Shown here: piece by piece, positions 35,175-43,150 of the stretch
Layout: each line of letters opens with the position of its first letter
Numbering within the stretch: the stretch's first letter is position 1
Source of the DNA: Bacteroidales bacterium
GTDB taxonomy: Bacteria > Bacteroidota > Bacteroidia > Bacteroidales > M50B96
DNA: 64,000 bases
Assembly: GCA_021740905.1 (NCBI GenBank)
Contig: JAIOYV010000017.1
Location: forward strand, 1 to 64,000
Reading direction: 5' to 3'
Position numbers and translations under genes: made by a program
Notes under the pieces: model-generated
Told to the model about the DNA's origin: nothing
The model's input: only the letters and a program-made list of their open reading frames with translations
The model's database searches: none

Positions 35175-37625
35175 ATGAAAATTGTGAATCTGTTTATACT
35201 GCTTATATTCTCTGCCATTGGATTGGAATCCTTTGGTCAAAATGCCACCCTTTATGGTTCGCTGAAAGACGAGCGGAACCGGCCGGTCGAGAAGGCTGAG
35301 ATCTTTTTGTTTGGATATCCTTCCGGGACAACCAGCAATGCAGAGGGTGAATATGAATTTTCGGTACCTTCAAACGAAAAAATTACTGTCTATTTTAAGT
35401 ACCTGGGATATAAGATCGAAAAGTTTGATTTGGAATTAAAGCCCGGCGAGCGAAAAAAGATCAATGTCCATTTTAAGGTCGAAAAGCACGAGGTTGAAAA
35501 TATCGATATTTTTGCCGAACAGGAGCGCAGCATGAACATGACCCGTCTCGACCCAAAACTTATCAATGTTTTGCCCGACGCTTCCGGGGGAATTGAAGGG
35601 ATCGTAAAAACCTTTCCTGGCGTGTCTTCAAACAACGAACTTAGCTCACAATACTCGGTGCGTGGTGGTAATTTCGACGAAAACCTGGTGTATGTAAACG
35701 ATATTGAAGTGTACCGTCCATTCCTGATCCGGTCGGGGCAACAAGAGGGGCTTAGTTTTATCAATGCCGATATGGTTTCTTCCATCCTCTTTTCGGCAGG
35801 GGGTTTTGAAGCTAAATATGGTGATAAAATGTCTTCGGTGCTCGACATCAAATATAAGAAACCAACCGAGTTTGGAGCATCGGCATCGGCCAGTTTGATG
35901 GGTGGTTCGTTCCACCTCGAAGGTTCGACCGATAATCACCGACTAACACACATCTCAGGGTTCCGATACAAGAGCAACCAGTACATCCTGAAAAGTATGG
36001 ACACGCAGGGCGATTACCAACCTACTTTCATCGACTTTCAAACGTATTGGACTTTTGATGTGACCGATAAATTTGAAGTCAATTTCCTCGGAAACTTTGC
36101 CCAAAACAAATATCTTTTTATCCCAACTACCCGCGAGACATCCTTCGGTACGGTGCACGAAGCGTTGAAGCTAAAAATTTATTTTGATGGAAAGGAGTTG
36201 AATCAGTTCACTACTTTCACCGGGGCATTGGCGGCCCATTACAAACCCAATCTTTCGACCAAACTTTCGTTGACCGCCTCTGCATATCAAACCCGCGAAG
36301 AAGAAACGTTTGATATTTTAGGTCAATATTACTTGAACGAACTGGACAATCAACTGGGATCCGATAATCTTGGCGACAGCCTGATGAACCTCGGAATTGG
36401 GACATTTCTGAACCATGGCCGGAATTATTTAGATGCTTCCGTACTAAGCCTATCGCATAAAGGCTATATCACCAACGACCAGAATTTCATACAATGGGGC
36501 GCAAAATTCCAGCACGAAAAAATCTCAAACGATTTAAACGAATGGCAAATGTTGGATTCGGCAGGCTATTCGCTACCCTACTCCGATACAGCCGTGAATT
36601 TGTTCAGCACCATCATCACCGATGCCAACCTGGACTTGAATCGGGTTACTGCCTACCTTCAAAACACCTATAGTTTCGAGCGCGACAGTGTGGAGTATAG
36701 TTTCACGGCTGGGATCCGTTCGCATTTCAGCGACCTGAACAACGAACTCCTCTTAAGCCCTCGGGTAAACTTCTCTTTTAAACCCAATTGGAAAAAGGAT
36801 TATCTTTTCCGATTTGCTACAGGTTATTACTATCAGCCCCCATTTTTTAAGGAATTGAAAAAGCTCAATGGGGAAATCAACACAAATATCCAGGCCCAAA
36901 AGTCGGTCCATTTTGTTGTAGGCAGCGATTATCAGTTTAAAGCATGGAACCGCGATTTCAAATTTGTGGCCGAAGCTTATTACAAGCATCTCGAAAACTT
37001 GATCCCCTATGATGTCGACAATGTGCGGATCCGTTACTACGGCAACAACAACGCAAAGGGCTATGCCATGGGCATTGACTTTAAGGTGAATGGCCAGTTT
37101 GTAAATGGTGCCGAGTCGTGGGCCAGTTTGTCGTTTATGCGCACCCGCGAAGTGATCAATGGGATATTCACTTACAACGACACTGACTCGACCGTAATGG
37201 TAGCAGGAAATACCGATTATATCCCACGGCCAACCGATCAGATTGTAAATTTTGGATTGTTCTTCCAGGATTACCTGCCCGGGAATCCATCTTATAAAAT
37301 GCAACTCAACTTGCTATACGGTGCCGGTTTGCCCTTTGGCCCGCCCAATGCAAACAAGGCCATATTAGATTGGCCCACCATGCCCGCCTATCGCCGTGTA
37401 GATATTGGTTTTTCAAAAGTGCTGAAAAGCGAGGACAAGTTGATGACCCATTCTATGTTGAAGCATTTCAAAAGCCTTTGGATTGCTGTTGAAGTATTTA
37501 ACTTGCTCGACATCAACAACACCATATCGTATGTCTGGATCACAGATATCCGAAACCAACAATACGCAGTACCCAACTATCTTACCTCACGTAGGTTGAA
37601 TGTGAAATTGATTGCCAGGTTTTAA
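35175..37625 (+). CDS. TonB-dependent outer membrane receptor
   Basis: An 816-residue receptor importing a substrate across the outer membrane with TonB/ExbBD energy. After the signal peptide (about 1-22) comes a carboxypeptidase-regulatory-like beta-sandwich (about 23-110; ATLYGSLKDERNRPV). The plug follows (about 125-225; QYSVRGGNFDENLVYVND, AGGFEAKYGDKMSSVLDI) and then a 22-strand-type barrel ending in the aromatic terminus KLIARF. There is no adjacent SusD homologue, so it is not a classic glycan-uptake pair. Substrate could be an iron chelate, cobalamin, peptide or other. A TATTTTTG sequence immediately before the ATG may be a promoter with almost no leader, but this is weak. Confidence 0.92.
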   Translation: MKIVNLFILLIFSAIGLESFGQNATLYGSLKDERNRPVEKAEIFLFGYPSGTTSNAEGEYEFSVPSNEKITVYFKYLGYKIEKFDLELKPGERKKINVHFKVEKHEVENIDIFAEQERSMNMTRLDPKLINVLPDASGGIEGIVKTFPGVSSNNELSSQYSVRGGNFDENLVYVNDIEVYRPFLIRSGQQEGLSFINADMVSSILFSAGGFEAKYGDKMSSVLDIKYKKPTEFGASASASLMGGSFHLEGSTDNHRLTHISGFRYKSNQYILKSMDTQGDYQPTFIDFQTYWTFDVTDKFEVNFLGNFAQNKYLFIPTTRETSFGTVHEALKLKIYFDGKELNQFTTFTGALAAHYKPNLSTKLSLTASAYQTREEETFDILGQYYLNELDNQLGSDNLGDSLMNLGIGTFLNHGRNYLDASVLSLSHKGYITNDQNFIQWGAKFQHEKISNDLNEWQMLDSAGYSLPYSDTAVNLFSTIITDANLDLNRVTAYLQNTYSFERDSVEYSFTAGIRSHFSDLNNELLLSPRVNFSFKPNWKKDYLFRFATGYYYQPPFFKELKKLNGEINTNIQAQKSVHFVVGSDYQFKAWNRDFKFVAEAYYKHLENLIPYDVDNVRIRYYGNNNAKGYAMGIDFKVNGQFVNGAESWASLSFMRTREVINGIFTYNDTDSTVMVAGNTDYIPRPTDQIVNFGLFFQDYLPGNPSYKMQLNLLYGAGLPFGPPNANKAILDWPTMPAYRRVDIGFSKVLKSEDKLMTHSMLKHFKSLWIAVEVFNLLDINNTISYVWITDIRNQQYAVPNYLTSRRLNVKLIARF

Positions 37626-37763
37626 GTGATTATTGTTGATTGATTATTGATGAATTGTTTTTAGATCGGACTCAATGACAATTTTCATTTCTAATCTTCC
37701 TCTAATTTCTTTTCTTTGAAACCATAGACTTTTTATTGATTTTCAATTCAAAATTAGTGTACC

Positions 37764-38033
37764 ATGAATGAAATCCGAATACTGGGATTACGTGTAAGCG
37801 ACCGAATCAAAGAAGCGGGCCGGGCACAAACAATCCTTACCCACTATGCCGAATGTGTGAATACCCGTCTGGGTTTTCACGAGGTAAGCGATGATGTGAA
37901 CAGCCGCACAGGTTTTATCATCCTCGAATTGCGCGGTGCTCCCGAAAAATGGGACTTGCTGGAAAAAGAACTTGGCGAAGTAGGTGGCCTGGATGTTAAG
38001 AAAATGAGTTTCAACCAAAAGCAAAAAGGATAG
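37764..38033 (+). CDS. TM1266-like iron-only hydrogenase system regulator, copy 1
   Basis: An 89-residue protein of the CopG/ACT-like TM1266 family, small ferredoxin-fold proteins usually encoded with the [FeFe]-hydrogenase maturation genes hydE, hydF and hydG. The pattern is EIRILGLRVSDR, TRLGF, IILELRG and a closing KKMSF. The next gene is a paralogue starting 2 bp downstream, so they are translated together. No hydrogenase or maturation gene lies in the window. The biochemical role of the family is not established; a regulatory or assembly role is assumed from context in other genomes. The upstream 138 bp has a degenerate GATTATTG-like stretch. Confidence 0.8.
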   Translation: MNEIRILGLRVSDRIKEAGRAQTILTHYAECVNTRLGFHEVSDDVNSRTGFIILELRGAPEKWDLLEKELGEVGGLDVKKMSFNQKQKG

Positions 38034-38035
38034 CC

Positions 38036-38284
38036 ATGAACGATGCAGAAATTCGCATACTTGGGGTGCTGATCACCGACCGGACAAAAGATGCCGGGAG
38101 TTTCCAATATACCCTCACCAAATATGGAGGTTCGATAAAAACCCGCCTGGGCATCAACATCCCGGACGAAAAAGCGGGCTTGCTGATATTGGAACTTATC
38201 GGCGATACAAATGAGATGAACAACCTTCAGGCAGCCATCGAAAAAATCGAGGGTGTCGAGATTCAGAGTATGGTGTTTGATTAG
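38036..38284 (+). CDS. TM1266-like iron-only hydrogenase system regulator, copy 2
   Basis: An 82-residue paralogue of the preceding protein. Both share EIRILG, a DR..(D/E)AG segment, a TRLG motif, a long hydrophobic strand (LLILELIG) and a C-terminal QSMVF/KKMSF strand. It starts 2 bp after the first gene's stop. Members of this family normally occur singly; a tandem pair suggests a heterodimer of two diverged subunits. A 181-bp A/T-rich gap follows before the next gene. Confidence 0.8.
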   Translation: MNDAEIRILGVLITDRTKDAGSFQYTLTKYGGSIKTRLGINIPDEKAGLLILELIGDTNEMNNLQAAIEKIEGVEIQSMVFD

Positions 38285-38465
38285 GTTTTGAAATTAATCC
38301 CGAACGATCCTTAAAAAACCCATATTTCATTGAAGAAGTAAACAGAACAAAAGTCAGGATATATGGATGATAGCAAAAACTATATTATTGTTTTAAAAAA
38401 CCTTATACAAGTGTAAGCTAAAAAATAAGCCCCACCTAATTGGGCATAACTAAATTGAAATTGAA

Positions 38466-41036
38466 ATGAAAAAGATAGCATATTTCGGAGGAATAGCATT
38501 AATGCTGATCTTCATTTTTACATATAATTTTTCAGATAGAATAAAACAACCTCTCCCCACCGAATTAATTTCATCCGAAACCGAAGATTACAAACTCCAA
38601 CGCGAAGCCTGGATAAAAGAAATGCACCGCGCTGCCCCCGATGTCGACTGGAAGGAGATCGAATACCAAAACAGGCTGGAGAAAAGAGAGCGGATACAGG
38701 AATCCAGAAAGCAACTTTCAAAGGAAGGCAGGTCGCTAAAATCCATCACTTCAGAAGAAATAATCCCCAATGTATTGTCGGGCACCTGGATGGAAAAGGG
38801 CAGCAACAATATGTCGGGAAGGATGATGACGGTGGATGTGGATTTTGAGGATAGTCTTATTTATGCGGCCTCACAGGGTGGCAATATATGGAAATCGCCT
38901 TTGGATGGCTCCAATTGGGAATGTCTGAACGACTACATGAACATGGGCAATGTAAGAACAGTTCGGGTGTTTACTCATAATGGAGGAAAACGGATACTGG
39001 TGGTTTCGAGCCAGGAATCGTTTTACTCCGACAATGATGGCCAGACATGGAATACGGCTACCGGGTTAGAAGGGCCACAAAGTTGGGGCAGCCTTCTGAA
39101 AACTGCGATTATGGCCGATAGCCTTCAAACCATTTATATACTCTGTTTGGAATGGGATTACACCAATTGGAATTCTGTTACCAGTCTGTATAATTCAACA
39201 GACCAGGGAGAGAGTTATTCACAACTCGCAAGCTTTGCCAAAGATTACAAGTATTTCGATATCTGGACATCAAAAACAAGCTCCGGCGATTTATATATGT
39301 TGAATGGCGATTCACTGTTTATGCATGATAGTGCGGGCTTCAACTTGCAATCGCTTATCAACTCGCCCTATCCCGAAGGTGATATGAGCGAAGTACTTAT
39401 GGCAGGCCATCAATCGGCGAACAACCTGGTTTTATATGCACTGCAAAAGGTGCCTGGCGAGAGCGCTATTTTTTATTCTGAAAACGGGGGGCAATCCTGG
39501 GTCCAAAAAACAAGCATCCCGGAAGGCCCATTCACGAGCAATAGTTTTCATGTTTCGCTCCTCGATTCATCCAAGGTGTTTTTTGGCGGGATGCAAGCAT
39601 ACCGGAGTTACGATGCGGCCACAAGCTGGACCATGGTCAATACCTGGGGATCCTATTATGCCGACCCGGATATCCGGCTTCATGCTGATATTCCCGAAAT
39701 AGAAAGTTTTATCGACCCAAGCGGGGCAGAACATTTTTATGTATCGACTGATGGTGGCTGTTATCATTCATCGGATGCTTTACAAACGGTTTGGAATATT
39801 TCGTTGGATGGTTTGCACGTGAGCCAGTATTATTCTGTTTATAGCGATCCCGATAGCCCTTCGGATATTTTTGCAGGCAGTCAGGATCAGGGTTTTCAGC
39901 AAAGTTTACCAGGCAGCAGCCCAATTGTGGAATTCGATCAGGTGATCAGTGGCGACTACGGGCATCTGGGCTCAGGCAACGATGGCGATGTTCTGTGGTG
40001 TGTTTACCCTAGCTTTGCCATGTTTGTGGAGACAAGCAGCCCATACCTGGACTATTACGATTTTGTTGGCACCAACTTTCTGTGGATGCCCCCCATCTAC
40101 CCCGATCCCGACAATGGCTACAAGGCTTATGCAGGTGGCGGCGGTTCAAATGGCGGCGCGCATATTATTGAAATCGACAATACGACAGGGAGCATCACCG
40201 GAACAGAACTAAGTTTCGATTTTTCGGAGGGTAATGCAAATGAAAGGATTTCGGCCCTGGCCATTTCGCTGGTGCTGACAACAAACCGCTATGTGTGCAC
40301 CACCGAGGGCGATTTCTTTTACTCTGTCAACAATGGAACAAGCTGGACCAAAAACAGTACGTTTGAAGCCCCCGACAATCATTATTTCTACGGAAACGAG
40401 ATCACCCCTTCCAATCTCGATCCTGATAAAGTATATGTGGCCGGTTCTGGTTATTCCAACCCTGCGGTGTATGTTTCCTACAATCATGGCCAAAATTTTA
40501 CAGCCATCGACAATAACCTGCCACCGACGCTTGTGTATGGCATGGCCCTTACGCTCGATGATGAAATGTTGTTTGCTGCCACAGAGGCCGGGCCTTATGT
40601 GTATGTCGACAGCCTGGGTTTGTGGTTCAACCTGACGGGCATCAGTGCCCCCGATCAAACCTATTGGTCGGTTGAATACATTCCGTTGATCAAAACTGCC
40701 CGCTTTGGCACGCATGGCCGGGGCATTTGGGATTTTGTGATCGACCCCACCACCTTTATTCCTGAAAACCAAGGATCGATACAAGCAAGCGTTTATCCCA
40801 ACCCTTTTGTTGAATACATAACTTTTGATGCTGACAAATTGAAAGGCAAGAGGGTGCAATTGGAAATCTTATCAGCTACAGGTCAAAAGATTTATTCGGC
40901 ACAGAGTGAAAATTTTGAAGGAAAATTCCTTTGGGATGGAAATGATATTTCTGGTAACCGGGTAAATCCAGGCTTGTATTTCTATACCATCATAGCCAAT
41001 GGAGAGAAGGTTGTTGGGAAGGTTTGTAAGTTGTAG
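38466..41036 (+). CDS. T9SS-secreted protein with Asp-box (BNR-like) beta-propeller
   Basis: An 856-residue secreted protein. A short signal/anchor region (about 1-22) and charged helices precede a propeller-like domain (about 110-765). It carries repeated Asp-box motifs SxDxGxTW, for example SDNDGQTW, SENGGQSW and SVNNGTSW, plus STDQGESY and SYNHGQNF variants. Such propellers are found in sialidases, xyloglucanases and VPS10/sortilin-like sensors; no sialidase catalytic RIP/arginine triad is evident. The C-terminal 85 residues (VYPNPFVEYITF through GLYFYTIIANGEKVVGKV) form a T9SS type A sorting domain, so it should be exported to the cell surface or released. The start is the ATG of MKKIAYFGGI. 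Confidence 0.88.
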   Translation: MKKIAYFGGIALMLIFIFTYNFSDRIKQPLPTELISSETEDYKLQREAWIKEMHRAAPDVDWKEIEYQNRLEKRERIQESRKQLSKEGRSLKSITSEEIIPNVLSGTWMEKGSNNMSGRMMTVDVDFEDSLIYAASQGGNIWKSPLDGSNWECLNDYMNMGNVRTVRVFTHNGGKRILVVSSQESFYSDNDGQTWNTATGLEGPQSWGSLLKTAIMADSLQTIYILCLEWDYTNWNSVTSLYNSTDQGESYSQLASFAKDYKYFDIWTSKTSSGDLYMLNGDSLFMHDSAGFNLQSLINSPYPEGDMSEVLMAGHQSANNLVLYALQKVPGESAIFYSENGGQSWVQKTSIPEGPFTSNSFHVSLLDSSKVFFGGMQAYRSYDAATSWTMVNTWGSYYADPDIRLHADIPEIESFIDPSGAEHFYVSTDGGCYHSSDALQTVWNISLDGLHVSQYYSVYSDPDSPSDIFAGSQDQGFQQSLPGSSPIVEFDQVISGDYGHLGSGNDGDVLWCVYPSFAMFVETSSPYLDYYDFVGTNFLWMPPIYPDPDNGYKAYAGGGGSNGGAHIIEIDNTTGSITGTELSFDFSEGNANERISALAISLVLTTNRYVCTTEGDFFYSVNNGTSWTKNSTFEAPDNHYFYGNEITPSNLDPDKVYVAGSGYSNPAVYVSYNHGQNFTAIDNNLPPTLVYGMALTLDDEMLFAATEAGPYVYVDSLGLWFNLTGISAPDQTYWSVEYIPLIKTARFGTHGRGIWDFVIDPTTFIPENQGSIQASVYPNPFVEYITFDADKLKGKRVQLEILSATGQKIYSAQSENFEGKFLWDGNDISGNRVNPGLYFYTIIANGEKVVGKVCKL

Positions 41037-41273
41037 GTGAGTTTCAGTTTACTGTGATTGGATCATATAAAATCAATCTGGCCTGCGGAAGCTAGGGAAC
41101 ACTAGTTTACCATACTGTCGTTCATACGTAATTATTGGTGATAACGCCCAGAGTTGATAAACCTCGAAGAGGCGAGAGCAGGGTCGTCATAAAAATATCG
41201 TATCTATGGAAAGTCCCGTAGCGACGGCTCGATTCAGAAAGCCCTAGCTTTCAATTTGCCATCGAATATAAAC

Positions 41274-41738
41274 CTACCCAACCGGTGCAGCCACCACGCT
41301 AATTGCCAATTTCACATCATCCTCTAACAGATACGAATGTTTCATAATGAAAAAATCATCATCCCCAAAACGTTCCTTTTTGCGGATTTGAAAAATCGCT
41401 TCCAATTCGGGATCGCCATTTTCTCCTTTAAAATTAGGCAACATTGCCATTAGTCGCCTACTTAAAGGATGTTCTGGAAATTTATTGACCACCTCAATAT
41501 TCCACATTAGTTGACCAAAGTTCAGGGTATTTGCCAACAACGTTTCATCATCGATCACTTCCTCGATAAATGGTCCCATGTAGGCATGAAATATTTCAGA
41601 GAATTTAACCGGGTTCTGATGTTGTCTTAGTTCCACATTTTTATCTCGAAAAGAATCTTCAAGCTTACGGGTGGTGTGCTCGATCATCTTTTCGTGTTGA
41701 TTGTCGCTCCCTGAATTGTAATTTGAATTTTTGTCCAT
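41274..41738 (-). CDS. Unknown small protein A, paralogue of the neighbour
   Basis: A 154-residue soluble protein I do not recognise. The first 50 residues are polar and partly disordered-looking (NYNSGSDNQHEK). The rest aligns with the adjacent 121-residue protein: FSEIFHAYMGPFIEEV, GQLMWNIEVVNKFPEH and a C-terminal DVKLAISVV strand. It is the last gene of an apparent leftward operon (CHU_C protein, PorP/SprF, protein B, protein A), starting 15 bp after its paralogue. Function unknown; the operon suggests a link to surface export or gliding-type machinery. Confidence 0.7.
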   Translation of the reverse strand: MDKNSNYNSGSDNQHEKMIEHTTRKLEDSFRDKNVELRQHQNPVKFSEIFHAYMGPFIEEVIDDETLLANTLNFGQLMWNIEVVNKFPEHPLSRRLMAMLPNFKGENGDPELEAIFQIRKKERFGDDDFFIMKHSYLLEDDVKLAISVVAAPVG

Positions 41739-41753
41739 ATCAAAAGGTAGTTT

Positions 41754-42119
41754 TTACCGTGTTGTTTCATGTATTGGATAAACAGTCACACTTATTGATA
41801 ATCTTCCATGACTCTCTATAAGTGTGACATTCTCAACAATAACAAAATGGGCATCAGAAAAATGTCTGTTTTTCCGGTCAATGAGCGACGACCACAACAC
41901 TTTATCAGGAAATATTGCACTGTATGGTAGGATAAATAATCTTAACTCAATACATTTGTGGTCATTTGGAAATTCTTCAACAACAGCCATGTTCCAGGCA
42001 TATTGCCCAATATTAACTCTTTCCCTTAGCTGTTCTTCATCCCATAGCTCATTCAAATAAGGTTCCAAAAATTTATGAAAAATTTGAGAGTACTTTTTGG
42101 GTTTTGGGATAGATTTCAT
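41754..42119 (-). CDS. Unknown small protein B, paralogue of the neighbour
   Basis: A 121-residue protein without signal peptide, rich in aromatics. Shared pattern with the downstream gene: (Y/F)SxIFHxxxxPxxxE near residue 10, GQYAWNMAVVEEFPND near residue 40, and a C-terminal strand GRLSISVTVYPI. The pair probably arose by tandem duplication, now strongly diverged (I estimate under 40 percent identity by eye). It lies 41 bp downstream of the PorP/SprF gene on the same strand. Confidence 0.7.
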   Translation of the reverse strand: MKSIPKPKKYSQIFHKFLEPYLNELWDEEQLRERVNIGQYAWNMAVVEEFPNDHKCIELRLFILPYSAIFPDKVLWSSLIDRKNRHFSDAHFVIVENVTLIESHGRLSISVTVYPIHETTR

Positions 42120-42160
42120 ATCAAAATCAAAAGTTCAAGATTCAACATCCAAAATTTCTT

Positions 42161-43138
42161 TTACCACCGTTCTTTCCACTTGTTAGTTTTGGGGTTGAAG
42201 TTGTATTGGTATTCGTGCTTCCACCTATTCCATTTGCCTTTTTTGCTTGGGATGATGAACGACATGATTATTTCGTGGCTGCCCGAATTGTAGGCTTTTA
42301 GCGGAGAAGTCACAATATCATAAGAATAGGCTATTTTCAAATGATCTTTTACTTTTACCCCGGCCACTAACACCATGGCATCTTTCATCCGGTACGAGAA
42401 ACCCACCAGCAATTTCCCGAGGTACTGCACATTTAAGTTTATGTCGAACTGGGCAGGTGTTCCACGGGCCATGACCCAGAGAATGGACGGGTCGAAATCA
42501 AAATTACGGATGGGGCTAAAGCTATACCCGCCGTTCACATAATAATGCCGGACCAAATCGATATTGCCTTGCTGTCCCTCTTCTGTAAAAAGTTCAACAG
42601 TCGACCCAAGCATGTTCATCATTGAAAATCCAAAATAAAAGCTTTCGTTGTAAAGCAAAGCCCCGAAAGTAGCATCGGGCCGCCATTTTTTATCAAACAC
42701 TTCCAGATTAATGGCATCGTCGTTGGTTTCCTGGATGGTTATCAGGTTGCCATCCAAACCATATTGAAGGATGTCGCCTGTAAGCCCAAAGGCCAGGTTG
42801 ATTCGTTCCATTTCGATATGGTGGGCATACGCGATTTTCAACCCTACCGTTTTTTGAGGGCCAATCTGATCTTTAAAAAAAGAGATGCCAAAACCCATCA
42901 ACCGGTTTAGGCGGGTATGGAATGTAAAGGAAGAAGTTTTTGGTGCCCCCTCAAATCCTTTCCATTGGCTGCGGTTGTGCCACATAAACTCGGAGTATAC
43001 TTTCGACCCAACAAAAGCGGGGTTGTATTGGTACATGTCAATCATACGCTGGCTGAATTGGGGAGTCTGCTGCCCAACACCTGCCAGGGAAAAAAGTGAA
43101 AGTATAAGTAAGATTATATGTTTTTTTATATTGATCAT
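42161..43138 (-). CDS. PorP/SprF-family type IX secretion membrane protein
   Basis: A 325-residue outer-membrane protein of the PorP/SprF family, associated with T9SS export of gliding-type (type B) cargo. Signal peptide about 1-22. The diagnostic N-terminus follows: MIDMYQYNPAFVGS, then FMWHNRSQWKGFEGAP and SFTFHTRLNRLMGFGISFF. The rest is a beta-barrel. It starts 12 bp after the upstream CHU_C protein gene, the standard arrangement in which a PorP/SprF protein serves its neighbouring secreted protein. Two small unknown genes follow. Which of PorP or SprF it is cannot be decided. Confidence 0.92.
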   Translation of the reverse strand: MINIKKHIILLILSLFSLAGVGQQTPQFSQRMIDMYQYNPAFVGSKVYSEFMWHNRSQWKGFEGAPKTSSFTFHTRLNRLMGFGISFFKDQIGPQKTVGLKIAYAHHIEMERINLAFGLTGDILQYGLDGNLITIQETNDDAINLEVFDKKWRPDATFGALLYNESFYFGFSMMNMLGSTVELFTEEGQQGNIDLVRHYYVNGGYSFSPIRNFDFDPSILWVMARGTPAQFDINLNVQYLGKLLVGFSYRMKDAMVLVAGVKVKDHLKIAYSYDIVTSPLKAYNSGSHEIIMSFIIPSKKGKWNRWKHEYQYNFNPKTNKWKERW

Positions 43139-43150
43139 AAAGAGAAATCT

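Noticed and set aside
40209-40859. A 216-residue minus-strand open frame in the Asp-box gene
   Set aside because: It is antisense to a well-supported propeller frame and has no family-like motif or signal.
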